Positions 42,154 through 51,616 of a DNA stretch of 64,000 bases are shown piece after piece. Origin of the DNA: Novosphingobium sp. RL4 (GTDB taxonomy: Bacteria > Pseudomonadota > Alphaproteobacteria > Sphingomonadales > Sphingomonadaceae); NCBI RefSeq assembly GCF_035658495.1, contig NZ_CP141945.1, positions 434,001 to 498,000 on the forward strand. Reading direction: 5' to 3'. The notes beneath the pieces are model-generated. The model had not been told where the DNA came from. It ran no database searches and saw only the letters and a list, made by a program, of their open reading frames with translations. Position numbers and translations under genes: made by a program. Each line of letters starts with the position of its first letter. Within the stretch, counting starts at the first letter, position 1.

Positions 42154-43768
42154 GAGGAACTCCGATGGCTGCCGCTTCGCCGCCCGCAGGAGCCTCAAAG
42201 GCAAGGTCCGCAACTGCGCGAACCCTTATCTGCACGGCGCGGCCCGGCAAGTAGCTGAGATAGGTTTCCTCGACATCAGCAAGGGTCAGGCTCGCCGGAT
42301 CGCCGCCCGCCGCCAGCACTTGCTCCCGTGCGAGCGCGGCAACCTGCTCGATCGCCTCCTCGCGGGCCAGGGCATCGTAACTGACGACCCGCTCGACCTG
42401 CGCGCCGACCTGCGCGATGGCCGCGCCCACTGCATTGGCCACCACGGCATGAGGCGGGCGGATCACTTGCGCGGCACCGCCGAGGCTGTCGGGAATGAGG
42501 AAATTTCCGCCGCCCACGGCAAGGATCGTCACCTTGTCACGGCCGGTCTTCATGCGGTCCAGCCCCTCCTCGAGGATGGCGCGGATGCGTCCGTCAACCG
42601 CCGCCACGACCGCGTCGGACATGGCCGGGAGCAGTGCGGGATCGCCGAAATCGGCCTGCCCGGTGCGCAGCGCGATGTCGCTGGCCGTCAGGGTCTGGCC
42701 GCCGAACAACATCCCCTCCTGCGCGAGCCGGTAGCCCACCGAATCCGGGCCGACACGCAGCGCCGCCCCGGCCGGTTCCCCGGCTTCGTAAAGCGCGGGA
42801 TCGAGGTGAATGCGCGTGCCGCCGCCGAGACCGATGGCCAGAATGTCCGGCATGCGGAAATTGGTCCGCGCACCGCCGATATCCACCGAAATCGAGGATT
42901 CGCGCGGATAGCCGGAAGCCAGCACTCCGATGTCGGTCGTGGTGCCGCCCACGTCCATGACGATCGCATCGGCCACGCCGCTGAGGAACGCGGCGCCGCG
43001 CATCGAATTCGTCGGCCCGGAGCCCATCGTCATCACCGGATAGGCTTCCGCCTGCGCGGCGGAAACCAGCGTACCGTCGTTCTGCGAGATGAACAGCGGC
43101 GCCTCGATCCCGAGAGCCGCCACGGCGCGGCCGAACGAGCGGACAACCCGCGTGGCCAGACTGGTGAGCGCCGCATTGAGGATCGCGGAATTCTCGCGCT
43201 CGATGAAACCGATCCGGCCGATCTCGCTCGAAAGGGTGATGGCGGCCTCCGGCCAGACCTCGCTTAGAAGCGCAGCGGCGCGCTGTTCCATCGCCGCATT
43301 GATCGGCGAGAAGGCGCAGCTCACGGCGATCGCGGCGATGCCGCGCGCCTTCAGGTCCAGCGCGGCATCCCGCAGCCGCACTTCGTCAAGCGGCGCCATT
43401 TCCCGCCCGTCCACCTCGTAGCCGCCGGGAAGCAGGTGATAGTGACGGCCGATGCAGGCGGCGAGGTCTTCCGGCCAGCCGGTCAAGGGCGGCAGCGCCT
43501 CTCCCGACGGGCTCGCAAGCCGCAGCACGCCGACACGGTCCAGTTCGCGCCGCTCCACCAGGGCATTCACGAAATGCGTGGTGCCGATCATCACGGACGA
43601 GACATGGGCCGCGCTCGTGCCGAAATCCTCCAGCACCGCGCGGATCGCGGCGGTAACGCCGCCCTCCACATCGGCCGAGGTCGGCTGCTTGGTCCAGGCG
43701 AGCACGCGCCCGCCGTCCATCAGTACCGCGTCGGTGTTCGTACCCCCGACATCGACGCCAATCCGCAC
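42143..43768 (-). CDS. Hydantoinase/oxoprolinase family protein (HyuA-like)
   Basis: A 541-residue ATP-dependent amidohydrolase-type protein with the actin-like (ASKHA) nucleotide fold. The phosphate-1 loop opens the chain (RIGVDVGGTNTDAVLMDGG). The middle holds MTMGSGPTNSMRGAAFLSGVADAIVMDVGGTTTDIGVL, the second phosphate loop, and the adenosine region is AVGGGNFLIPDSLGGA. It is shorter than full 5-oxoprolinase subunits and lacks a HyuB partner; the DUF917 gene follows instead. The start is GTG at 43768 with AAGGAGG 5 nt upstream. Likely substrate: a hydantoin- or lactam-like ring. First gene of a three-gene operon divergent from the LuxR gene. Confidence 0.92.
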   Translation of the reverse strand: MRIGVDVGGTNTDAVLMDGGRVLAWTKQPTSADVEGGVTAAIRAVLEDFGTSAAHVSSVMIGTTHFVNALVERRELDRVGVLRLASPSGEALPPLTGWPEDLAACIGRHYHLLPGGYEVDGREMAPLDEVRLRDAALDLKARGIAAIAVSCAFSPINAAMEQRAAALLSEVWPEAAITLSSEIGRIGFIERENSAILNAALTSLATRVVRSFGRAVAALGIEAPLFISQNDGTLVSAAQAEAYPVMTMGSGPTNSMRGAAFLSGVADAIVMDVGGTTTDIGVLASGYPRESSISVDIGGARTNFRMPDILAIGLGGGTRIHLDPALYEAGEPAGAALRVGPDSVGYRLAQEGMLFGGQTLTASDIALRTGQADFGDPALLPAMSDAVVAAVDGRIRAILEEGLDRMKTGRDKVTILAVGGGNFLIPDSLGGAAQVIRPPHAVVANAVGAAIAQVGAQVERVVSYDALAREEAIEQVAALAREQVLAAGGDPASLTLADVEETYLSYLPGRAVQIRVRAVADLAFEAPAGGEAAAIGVPHEA

Positions 43769-44012
43769 ACGAACCTCCTTGCAGCACCACGGGAAAGCAA
43801 TGCCAACGGGGTAGGAGGCTGGCCGGGTCGGCGGCAACGCGCAAGACGGGTGCGGTTCGTGACAAAACGGGTAATCGGGCACACCGGCGCGGGTAGCGAC
43901 CGCAGGCGGCAAGCATCGCCCCTTGAGCATCCCCGCTGCGTGACATAGGCTCCGCGAAGGGAGAGCACGCCTGAAAACAGTATAATCGGGTTTCGCGACA
44001 GGACGATGACGC
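43769..44012. promoter_or_regulatory. Divergent promoter region, hydantoinase operon / LuxR regulator
   Basis: A 244-base gap between opposite starts. It contains two near-copies of ACGGGT (around 43847 and 43868) that could be activator half-sites and a TATAAT-like TATAATC at 43981 facing the LuxR gene. No perfect palindrome was found. Assignment is tentative. Confidence 0.35.
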
Positions 44013-46745
44013 GTGCATGAGTTGATCCGCACAAAGGTAGCCCCTCCAATCTGGCTGGGGAGCCAGATCCGCAGGGACATCCTGCTCGAACGGCTGGACG
44101 GCGCCCTGTCCCGGCGGCTGACGGTGATCCATGCTCCGGCCGGATACGGCAAGACCAGCCTGCTTTCGCAGTGGCGCAGCCGCCATGAACATGGCGCCAT
44201 CGTCACCGCATGGCTTACCCTGGAACGGGAGGATTCGGACCTCCAGCGCCTGCCGCGCTACATCCTGCTCGCGCTGGACGAAGCGGCGGGGCAATCCGCC
44301 GGGGAGGACGGCGAAAACACGGCGGCCGACCTGCCGCCCCGCTCCGCCCTTTCCGCGATCGTCAACCGTATCGCGCGCGAACCTCGCCCGGTCGTCCTCA
44401 TCTTCGACGATTTCCATCGCGCGGAGGGCAGCGAGGTCAATGCCTTCCTCCAGTCCCTGATCCGGCTCGCGCCCGGCAACTGCCACTTCGTCATCGCCTC
44501 GCGCGATTATCCCTGGCTGGGCCAGTCGATGCTCGCCGCCGAGGAACAGCTGATCGAACTGACCAGCGACGATCTAAAGTTCAACCGGTCCGAAGCCGAA
44601 GCCCTGCTGGACCGCGCGGACGTGCCGCCACTGCCGGACGACGTGCTGCAACGCCTCGTGGAACGTTCCGAAGGCTGGCCGATCGCGCTGCAACTCACCT
44701 CCCTCTCGCTCAAGCGCGGGATCGATCACATCAAGTTGATGGAGCGCTTCAGCGGCTCCAGTTCCGATCTTGCCCGCTACCTGTCGGAGCAGGTGCTCAC
44801 ATCGCTGCCGCCGGAAACGCAGGATCTGGTGATCCGCACCGCCCTGCTCGACCGGCTGACGGGAGAGGCGGTGAATGCACTGTGCGACCGGACCGACGGC
44901 TGGCTCGTGCTCGAACGGCTGGAGCAACAGGGCGTCTTCCTTGCCCCCGCCAGCGAGGCTCGCGAATCCTATCGCTACCACCAGCTTTTCGCCGAATATC
45001 TGCGCGACCGGCTGGCGCGGCAGGATCTTGCCCGGTTTCGGCTGCTGCATGGGCGCGCCGCGCGCCATTTCGCCGATTCCGGCGCGATTTCCGCGGCGGT
45101 CGAGCATGCCCTGCTTGCCGAGGACCGCGAACTGGTCGGCACGATCCTGGAAGAGAGCGGCGGCTGGCGCCTGATCCCGCAGGGCCATCAGGCCATGATC
45201 GAAACGGCACTCGGGCGGATATCCCCTCACCAGATCTCGGCCAGCGCAAGGCTGGGGCTCGCGGCGATCTACCTCCAGATCAAGCACGGCGAACTGGCCG
45301 CCGCACGAGAAGCCTATGACAGGCTAGCCGCCGAGGCCATGGACGGCGAAGTGCCGGCGGACCTGCGCACCGAACTGCGCGTGGTGGGTGACACTCTGGC
45401 CGATTACGAAAACCTGCCGGTCACGCTGGATGACCTGCTGGCGCGCGAGGCCCTGCTGCGCACCCTCCCCGCCGACGATCATCTCGTGCTTGCCAACTTC
45501 ACCGAGACCCTCGCCGCCAAGTACCTCGAAGGTGGCTGGCTGGAGCGTGCGCTGGAACCGGTGCTCAACGCGCGCGGGCATTATCAGGCGCTGGGATCGC
45601 CTTATAGCGAGGTCTTCACTCACTTCCTCGAAGCGCGTATCCGCCATGCCCAGGGGCGCATCAACGATGCCGCCGCAATCATCGCCTCGGCCCGCACGCT
45701 GATCGAGGCCCATTTCGGCCCCCGTTCCGACCTTGCCGCCAATTGCGCGGCCTTCGAGGCGGAGATCCTCTACGAGCAGAACCGGATCGAGGATGCGGGC
45801 GCGCTGCTGGCCTGGGCGCTGCCGCACATGGAGCAGTCCGACGGCTGGGTGGACGTCTATGCCGCCGCCTACCTCACCGCCGCGCGCTGCGCGGCCGCAC
45901 GCCATGCGCCGGAGGAGGCCTTCGCGATCCTGGAACGCGCGCAGGCCGTCGCCGCGGCCCGCCGGTTCCGGCAGCTCGCCCTGCTTGCCGCCCTGTGCAG
46001 GCTCGAAATCACGATCGCGGCGCAGGGCCCGCTCGAAACGGCAATAGACGCCGCCGGCGCCATCGGGCTGGACGGACTGGCGGACCAGATGGCGCTGGAA
46101 TCGCCGCATTACCGCCCGGTCGCCACCGCCGCCGCGAAGTGCCGCGCGGCACTCAGGCTGGCGGCGGGCGATCATGCAGGCGCGCTTGCGGATATCGCAG
46201 TGCTCCGGCGCTGGGCGGAACGACACGGCGCCGGCCGCGCCTTGGTCGATATCCTCATCCTTCAGTCCCACGCCTTGCGCGAAGCGGGAGAAGAAAGCGA
46301 TTCCCGCGCCGCTTTCGACGAGGCCGTAGGCAATGCCATGTTCCAGTCGCTGGTGCGTCCGTTCGTGGACTGGCGCGGCTTCGTGCAGGGCGCGCTGGAT
46401 CATGCGGGCGGCGGAGCAGGCGAAGGAAACCGCTATCGCGCGCAGTTCCTTGGCGGACTGGCGCGTGCCTTGTCATGTCAGGCGCAGCCCCCGGACGACG
46501 GCGTGCTCAACGAAGCCGAAGCGGAAATCCTCCTTCATCTCAGCCATGGCTACTCCAACAAGGAGATCGCCCGGCTGATCGGCATGTCGCCCGATACGGT
46601 GAAGTATCGATTGAAGTCGATCTTCCGCAAGATCGGCGTCGACAAGCGCCGCGACGCGGTGCGCGTCTCGCATGAGCGGGGCCTGCTTCCGGGCGGGAGC
46701 GCTCCCGCCGAAGAGGCGGATTTACTGCCTCCAACCGGTGCCTGA
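44013..46745 (+). CDS. LuxR family transcriptional regulator, MalT/STAND type
   Basis: A 910-residue large ATP-dependent activator. The N-terminal STAND NTPase has the Walker A loop HAPAGYGKTSLLSQW (residues 40-54) and a Walker B-like PVVLIFDDFHRAEG (about 128-141). A helical winged part and a long TPR-like region (about 380-800) follow, then the C-terminal LuxR helix-turn-helix NEAEAEILLHLSHGYSNKEIARLIGMSPDTVKYRLKSIFRKI. MalT-type proteins switch on catabolic operons when ligand and ATP are bound. It diverges from the hydantoinase operon over 244 bases, the obvious target; the next receptor gene is another candidate. Confidence 0.93.
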   Translation: MHELIRTKVAPPIWLGSQIRRDILLERLDGALSRRLTVIHAPAGYGKTSLLSQWRSRHEHGAIVTAWLTLEREDSDLQRLPRYILLALDEAAGQSAGEDGENTAADLPPRSALSAIVNRIAREPRPVVLIFDDFHRAEGSEVNAFLQSLIRLAPGNCHFVIASRDYPWLGQSMLAAEEQLIELTSDDLKFNRSEAEALLDRADVPPLPDDVLQRLVERSEGWPIALQLTSLSLKRGIDHIKLMERFSGSSSDLARYLSEQVLTSLPPETQDLVIRTALLDRLTGEAVNALCDRTDGWLVLERLEQQGVFLAPASEARESYRYHQLFAEYLRDRLARQDLARFRLLHGRAARHFADSGAISAAVEHALLAEDRELVGTILEESGGWRLIPQGHQAMIETALGRISPHQISASARLGLAAIYLQIKHGELAAAREAYDRLAAEAMDGEVPADLRTELRVVGDTLADYENLPVTLDDLLAREALLRTLPADDHLVLANFTETLAAKYLEGGWLERALEPVLNARGHYQALGSPYSEVFTHFLEARIRHAQGRINDAAAIIASARTLIEAHFGPRSDLAANCAAFEAEILYEQNRIEDAGALLAWALPHMEQSDGWVDVYAAAYLTAARCAAARHAPEEAFAILERAQAVAAARRFRQLALLAALCRLEITIAAQGPLETAIDAAGAIGLDGLADQMALESPHYRPVATAAAKCRAALRLAAGDHAGALADIAVLRRWAERHGAGRALVDILILQSHALREAGEESDSRAAFDEAVGNAMFQSLVRPFVDWRGFVQGALDHAGGGAGEGNRYRAQFLGGLARALSCQAQPPDDGVLNEAEAEILLHLSHGYSNKEIARLIGMSPDTVKYRLKSIFRKIGVDKRRDAVRVSHERGLLPGGSAPAEEADLLPPTGA

Positions 46746-46913
46746 CCCTCTCCAGGCCGCGACCTTACCCGTCGAAACACCCCGATTACCCTGATTATGA
46801 CGTGGTTCCCGGGCCGCCCTGTTGTTGAATGCGGGCTCAGCAGGAGGATCCTCCCGGAGGCCAGAACAACAGCCACGGGATCTGGTTCCACGTCTTTGAA
46901 CAAGGGGAATAAC

Positions 46914-49016
46914 ATGGGCATCCCGTACAGCTCGCGAGGTCGCGTCCGCATGGCGCGCCTTCGCCTCACCGTCATGTCCGCCTGCTGCGGCGTCGCGCTC
47001 CTGCCGTCCGCGGTACTGGCCCAGCAGGCCGAGGCCGATCCGAAGTCCGACATCATCGTCACCACCGGCCGCTCCAACACCGGCACCAAGACCGACACCG
47101 ACATCATGCAGCTGCCGCAGTCGGTCAGCGTCATCACCACCGAGGAATTCACCGACCGCGCGTCCGTGAACTTCCAGGATGTGTTCCGCTACAGCGCCGG
47201 TGTCTCCACCGAGACGCAGGGCGTGGATACCCGCGGCGACTTCTTCGCGGCGCGCGGTTTCGCCACCGTCCAGTATCTCGACGGCGTGAACCGGATGCCC
47301 AGCTTCGTCTACGGCGGCCGCCTCGACATCTTCACGCTGGAACGCGCCGAGGTACTGCGCGGACCGTCCTCGGTGCTTTACGGCGCGGGCGGTGCCGGCG
47401 GCCTGTTCAACGGCGTTTCGAAGCGTCCGCAGGAGACCTTCGGCGGCGAGGCCGATGTGATCGTCGGCACCGATTCGATGAAGCAGTTCAATCTCGACGT
47501 CACCGGCCCGATCACCGATGGCATATCCGCCCGCTTCGTGGGCGTGGCGCGCGATGCGGAGCTTCAGCAGCCCGGCCAGCGCAACGACCGCCTGCTGGCG
47601 ATGCCTGCCGTGACCTTCAAGCCGGGCCCGGATACCGAGATCACGCTGATCGGCCTCTACCAGAAGGACCGCCTCGGCAGCCAGACCTACCTGCCCATCA
47701 GCAAGACCATCGGCGCGGACAACGACAGCGAGAAGATCTCGTCCGACACGTTCCTAGGCGAACCGGGCTTCAACCACACCGATACCGACTACAAGGCCGG
47801 CACGGTGCTGCTCACCCAGCGCTTCGGCCCGAACGTGACCTTCAGCAGCAGCACCCGCTACTTCGACACCGATGTCGACTATGCGGAAGTCTATGGGCTC
47901 GCCAGCTACTACGACGCGGAACGCACCCAGGTCGCCCGCGCATGGTACAAGCGGCTTGAGCATGACAAGGGCATCGGCACCGACAACCGGCTGCTGGTGA
48001 AGGTCAACACCGGCCCGATCGAGCACCAGTTGCTGGTCGGCATCGACTATACCCGCTTCAAGCAGTCCAGCGACGAAGGCTGGGCGTATGACCTTCCGCC
48101 GTTCGACATCTACGACCCCGTCTACGGCCAGGAAATCGACGCCTCGCTGTTCTACTTCACGCGCACCACCAACACCCAGCTCGGCGTCTATTTCCAGGAC
48201 CAGATGCGCGCCTGGGACCGCGTCTCGCTCGTGCTGGGCGGACGGCATGACCGGGCCACGTCGAAACTCAACGGCGAGAAGCTGCCGACCAACAGCGCCT
48301 GGACCTTCCGCGCGGGTCTCGTCGCGGACCTCACCGACACGATCTCGCCCTATGTCAGCTATTCGGAATCGTTCCTGCCGGTGTTCGGCCGCAACGTGGA
48401 AGGCGTGAACTTCGTTCCGCGCACCGGCCGCCAGTACGAGGCCGGCGTCAAGTGGCAGCCCTTCCGGGGCGCGCTGCTTACCGCTTCGGTGTTCGATATC
48501 ACGGAGAAGAACGGCGTCACCAGCGACCCGGACAACATCCAGAACCAGATCCAGACGGGCAAGGTCGGTTCGAAGGGCATCGAACTGGAAGGCACGCTGC
48601 GCATGCCCGGCGACGTGCAGGTCTCGGCCGCCTACACCTATCTCGACGCCAAGGTGCTTGAAGACACCACCGGCCGGGAAGGTTTCCAGGTCGCCAACCT
48701 GCCGAAACATGCCGCCTCGATCTGGGCTTCGAAGAACTTCGCCCTCACGCAGGACATCGGCGCCCGCATCGGCGGCGGCGTGCGCTATACCGGCGAGAAA
48801 GTGGACAGCTTCGAGAACTTCACGACGCCGTCTTACACGCTGGTCGATGCCATGTTCGAGGTCACTTACGGCAAGTGGTCGCTCGGCCTGAACGCCAGCA
48901 ACATCTTCGACGTTCAGACCTACACCTTGTGCAACTACGATCCCAGCGCGACCGAGGGCTACTGCTACCTCGGCAAGGACCGCACCGTAATGGCGACGCT
49001 GCGCCGCTCGTTCTGA
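46914..49016 (+). CDS. TonB-dependent siderophore-type receptor
   Basis: A 700-residue outer-membrane receptor of the ferrisiderophore (FhuA/FpvA) group. The signal peptide ends at A-V-L-A. The TonB box is near SDIIVTTGRSNTG, and the plug carries MQLPQSVSVITTEEF, FRYSAGVSTETQGVD, FFAARGFATVQYLDG and LERAEVLRGPSSVLYGAGGAGGLFNGVSKRP. The barrel ends in VMATLRRSF. GGGGA 5 nt before 46914 supports this start over a frame extension upstream. No Fur-like box of the type found elsewhere in the window is visible here, and the partner gene is an amidohydrolase, so an organic ligand rather than iron complex is possible. Confidence 0.92.
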   Translation: MGIPYSSRGRVRMARLRLTVMSACCGVALLPSAVLAQQAEADPKSDIIVTTGRSNTGTKTDTDIMQLPQSVSVITTEEFTDRASVNFQDVFRYSAGVSTETQGVDTRGDFFAARGFATVQYLDGVNRMPSFVYGGRLDIFTLERAEVLRGPSSVLYGAGGAGGLFNGVSKRPQETFGGEADVIVGTDSMKQFNLDVTGPITDGISARFVGVARDAELQQPGQRNDRLLAMPAVTFKPGPDTEITLIGLYQKDRLGSQTYLPISKTIGADNDSEKISSDTFLGEPGFNHTDTDYKAGTVLLTQRFGPNVTFSSSTRYFDTDVDYAEVYGLASYYDAERTQVARAWYKRLEHDKGIGTDNRLLVKVNTGPIEHQLLVGIDYTRFKQSSDEGWAYDLPPFDIYDPVYGQEIDASLFYFTRTTNTQLGVYFQDQMRAWDRVSLVLGGRHDRATSKLNGEKLPTNSAWTFRAGLVADLTDTISPYVSYSESFLPVFGRNVEGVNFVPRTGRQYEAGVKWQPFRGALLTASVFDITEKNGVTSDPDNIQNQIQTGKVGSKGIELEGTLRMPGDVQVSAAYTYLDAKVLEDTTGREGFQVANLPKHAASIWASKNFALTQDIGARIGGGVRYTGEKVDSFENFTTPSYTLVDAMFEVTYGKWSLGLNASNIFDVQTYTLCNYDPSATEGYCYLGKDRTVMATLRRSF

Positions 49017-49031
49017 CAATCCACCCTGCCT

Positions 49032-49063
49032 GCGGGAGCCGGCCCTCACCGGCTCCCGCTTTT
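49032..49063 (+). terminator. Rho-independent terminator after TonB receptor
   Basis: Perfect 11-bp stem GCGGGAGCCGG (49032-49042) and its complement (49049-49059), 6-nt loop CCCTCA, then TTTT. It separates the receptor from the amidohydrolase gene 38 nt downstream, at least partly. Confidence 0.85.
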
Positions 49064-49101
49064 CCGCCTGACGGCGTACCGAATTCAAGGACTTCCCGCG
49101 C

Positions 49102-50886
49102 ATGATCCGCTCCGAGCACGCCCCCTTCCGCATCGCCATGCGCCGCGCGATTGCAACGCTTTCGCTGGCGGCAGCCTCGACGACCGCGCTCACCGCGCTG
49201 GCGCCCGCGCCGGCCATGGCGATGGCCGAGGGCATGGCCGATCTCATCCTCACGAACGGACGCATCTACACGGTGGACGAAGCGCATCCCTGGGCCGAAG
49301 CCGTGGCCGTCCGGGACGGGCGGATCATCGCCGTGGGCACCGCGAAGGAAGTGGCGGCCCAGAAGAATGCGCAGACCCGCGTGGTGGACCTCAAGGGACG
49401 CCTGCTGCTGCCCTCCTTTGGCGATGCGCACAACCATCCCGTGTTCGGCGGCATGAGCCATGCCCGCTGTTCGCTTCACGCGGGCAAGTCGATCGACGAC
49501 TATCGCCGCATCATCGCCCGGTGCATCGCCGAAAATCCCGAAACCGGCCCGAACGGTGGGGTCATCTTCGGGGTCGGCTGGGAAGACGGCCTGTTCCCGC
49601 CAAACGGCGTTCCCACCAAGGACATCCTCGATGCGCTGTCCACCACCCGCCCGCTGATCTTCCGCTCGGTCGGCGGGCACAGCCTCTGGGTGAATTCCAG
49701 AGCGCTCCAGCTTGCCGGTATCACCAAAGCCACGCCCGACCCGGTGAACGGCAAGATCGACCGCGACCCGAAGACCGGCGAACCGGTCGGCGGCCTCCAG
49801 GAAGCCGCGCAGGCGCTGGTCGACGGGATCATGCCGGAAACCACTGCACAGGATCTCCAGGATGCCATCGCCTACACCGTGCGCCACTTCAATTCGCTCG
49901 GGATCACGAGCTGGCACGATGCCGGGATCGAGTGGGAGGACGACGGCTCCAGCGCGGTGATCGACGCCTACAAGGCCGTTGCCGACAAGGGCGCACTGAC
50001 CGTCGATGTCGCCATCGACCTCAAGTGGAAGAACGACAAGGGACTGGAACAGCTTCCCGGCCTGCTGCGCGCTTCCGAGCGCGCCCGCACGCTCGGCATC
50101 ACCGCGCGCAGCGTGAAGTTCTACATCGACGGCGTGATCCCCCAGCAAACCGCCTACATGCTCAAGCCTTATGAAGGCACGCAGGAAGTGGGCAAGCCAC
50201 AGATCCAGCCGTCCGTGCTGGCCGCCGCCACGACCGCGCTCGACGAAGCGGGCATCCAGTCGCACTACCACACCATCGGCGATGCCGCCGTGCGCGAGGC
50301 GCTCGACGCCGTTGCCACCGCCCGCAAGTTCGACGGCACCGCCGATACCCGGCCGATGATCTCGCACATGAACGTGATCGACCCGGCCGACCAGCCGCGC
50401 TTCGCACGCCTCGGCGTAACCGCGATCTTCCAGCCGCTCTGGACCTGCAACGAACCCTACATGGATCTTACCAAGGAGCGCATCGGCCCGGTCCGCTCGC
50501 AGTACATCTATCCGGTGGGCAGCATCGAGAAGTTCGGTGGCCGCGTGGCTTACGGCGCGGACTGGTCGGTTGCCTCAGCCGATCCGCTGCTGGGCATCGA
50601 AGTCGCCCTCACCCGCATCGCCCCCGGCGAGGATCGCGCGCCGCTGGGCGCCTCCGAAGCCGTGACCCTCGCGCAGGCAGTGCGATCCTATACGCTGGAC
50701 GTTGCCTATGTGAACCACCTCGACCAGGAAACCGGCTCCATCGTGCCCGGCAAGAGCGCCGATTTCGTGGTCCTGGACAAGGATATCTTCCGCCTTCCGG
50801 CCCGCCAGATCGGCACGGCCAAAGTCATGGTCACGCTGTTCAAGGGCGCGCCGGTGCACGGCGATCTCGCGGCTCTGGCCAACTGA
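49102..50886 (+). CDS. Exported amidohydrolase family protein (YtcJ-like)
   Basis: A 594-residue metal-dependent amidohydrolase of the amidohydrolase_3/YtcJ group with a signal peptide (cleavage near A-P-A-M-A-M-A). The beta-strand domain starts ADLILTNGRIYTVDEAHPWAEAVAVRDGRIIAVG. The barrel metal motif is SFGDAHNHPVFGG (H-x-H), followed by VGGHSLWVNSRAL, SHYHTIGDAAVREALDAV and YGADWSVASADPLLGI; the C-terminus is LDQETGSIVPGKSADFVVLDKDIF. It probably hydrolyses amide or N-formyl bonds in the periplasm. A second in-frame ATG (49138) would give a shorter, equally good signal peptide. The next gene follows within 1 nt. Confidence 0.88.
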   Translation: MIRSEHAPFRIAMRRAIATLSLAAASTTALTALAPAPAMAMAEGMADLILTNGRIYTVDEAHPWAEAVAVRDGRIIAVGTAKEVAAQKNAQTRVVDLKGRLLLPSFGDAHNHPVFGGMSHARCSLHAGKSIDDYRRIIARCIAENPETGPNGGVIFGVGWEDGLFPPNGVPTKDILDALSTTRPLIFRSVGGHSLWVNSRALQLAGITKATPDPVNGKIDRDPKTGEPVGGLQEAAQALVDGIMPETTAQDLQDAIAYTVRHFNSLGITSWHDAGIEWEDDGSSAVIDAYKAVADKGALTVDVAIDLKWKNDKGLEQLPGLLRASERARTLGITARSVKFYIDGVIPQQTAYMLKPYEGTQEVGKPQIQPSVLAAATTALDEAGIQSHYHTIGDAAVREALDAVATARKFDGTADTRPMISHMNVIDPADQPRFARLGVTAIFQPLWTCNEPYMDLTKERIGPVRSQYIYPVGSIEKFGGRVAYGADWSVASADPLLGIEVALTRIAPGEDRAPLGASEAVTLAQAVRSYTLDVAYVNHLDQETGSIVPGKSADFVVLDKDIFRLPARQIGTAKVMVTLFKGAPVHGDLAALAN

Positions 50887-50887
50887 C

Positions 50888-51484
50888 ATGGGACTGTTCG
50901 ACCCGCGCGGCCCTGAAGACGTGGCCCGGCTCGTGGCGGAGGAAGTGCTCGGCCTGGTGACGACGCACGACGACCTCGGCTATCTGGCGACGCCGCTGCC
51001 CCTGCTTGCGGAAATCGACGAAGACGGCGCGGTGACCGGCTTCGTCGGCCACTTCGCCCGCGCGAACCCGCATTGCGAGCGGGTTCGCCAGACACCGCGC
51101 GCACTCGTGACCTTCCTGGGGCCGCATGGCTACATCTCCCCCTCGATGGTTTCCGCGCCCGGTTGGGGGCCGACCTGGAACTACCGTTTCGCGCAGTTCG
51201 AAGTGGATATCCGGCTTGAGGAGGAACGCGCGCCGGAAGCGATCCGCGAACTGGTCTTCGCCATGGAAGGCACCGCCTGGGACGTGTCCCGCATGGGCAG
51301 CAGGTTCGGCGAACTCGCACGCCATGTCGTTGCGTTCCGGGCAAGCGTGGTATCCAGCCATGCGCGCTTCAAACTGGGGCAGGACGAAACCCCGCAGACA
51401 TTCGGCGAAATCGTGGACGCGCTCGGCTCCTCCGCGCTCGCCCGTGCCATGCGCGATCAGGTTTCAACCGCCCAGAACGCCTGA
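50888..51484 (+). CDS. FMN-binding negative transcriptional regulator (PaiB family)
   Basis: A 198-residue protein with the split-barrel flavin-binding fold of the PaiB/FMN_bind_2 group. Family blocks are LVTTHDDLGYLATPLPLL, GFVGHFARANPHCERVRQTPRALVTFLGPHGYISPSMV and GPTWNYRFAQFEVDIRL. PaiB of Bacillus represses sporulation and protease genes; many relatives are simply flavin-dependent oxidoreductases, so a regulatory role is not assured. It starts 1 nt after the amidohydrolase stop and is followed by a strong hairpin, so the two genes form an operon. Confidence 0.87.
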   Translation: MGLFDPRGPEDVARLVAEEVLGLVTTHDDLGYLATPLPLLAEIDEDGAVTGFVGHFARANPHCERVRQTPRALVTFLGPHGYISPSMVSAPGWGPTWNYRFAQFEVDIRLEEERAPEAIRELVFAMEGTAWDVSRMGSRFGELARHVVAFRASVVSSHARFKLGQDETPQTFGEIVDALGSSALARAMRDQVSTAQNA

Positions 51485-51491
51485 AATCCGG

Positions 51492-51537
51492 ACGGGCGGG
51501 CCTGCCTCCCGGCAGGCTTGATCGTCCCGCCCGTTTT
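51492..51537 (+). terminator. Rho-independent terminator after PaiB-like gene
   Basis: Outer stem ACGGGCGGG (51492-51500) and CCCGCCCGT (51526-51534) enclosing a second hairpin GCCTGCC/GGCAGGC, followed by TTTT to 51537. Confidence 0.8.
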
Positions 51538-51616
51538 CACAAAGCGAAAGTTCGCATTCGCCGGTTCCATGCCGAAGTGTCAGGGTGGCATTCTCGATCA
51601 TGCAGGGAACCAGAAA

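Noticed and set aside
42143..44206. Longer start for the hydantoinase gene
   Set aside because: The family begins with the phosphate loop at GTG 43768 with AAGGAGG upstream; the extension would run through the divergent LuxR start.
46746..46913. Fur-like box before the 46914 siderophore-type receptor
   Set aside because: I searched the 168-nt gap for the TGCnAATGAnTCGCA pattern and found no match, so I do not place this receptor in the same iron regulon.
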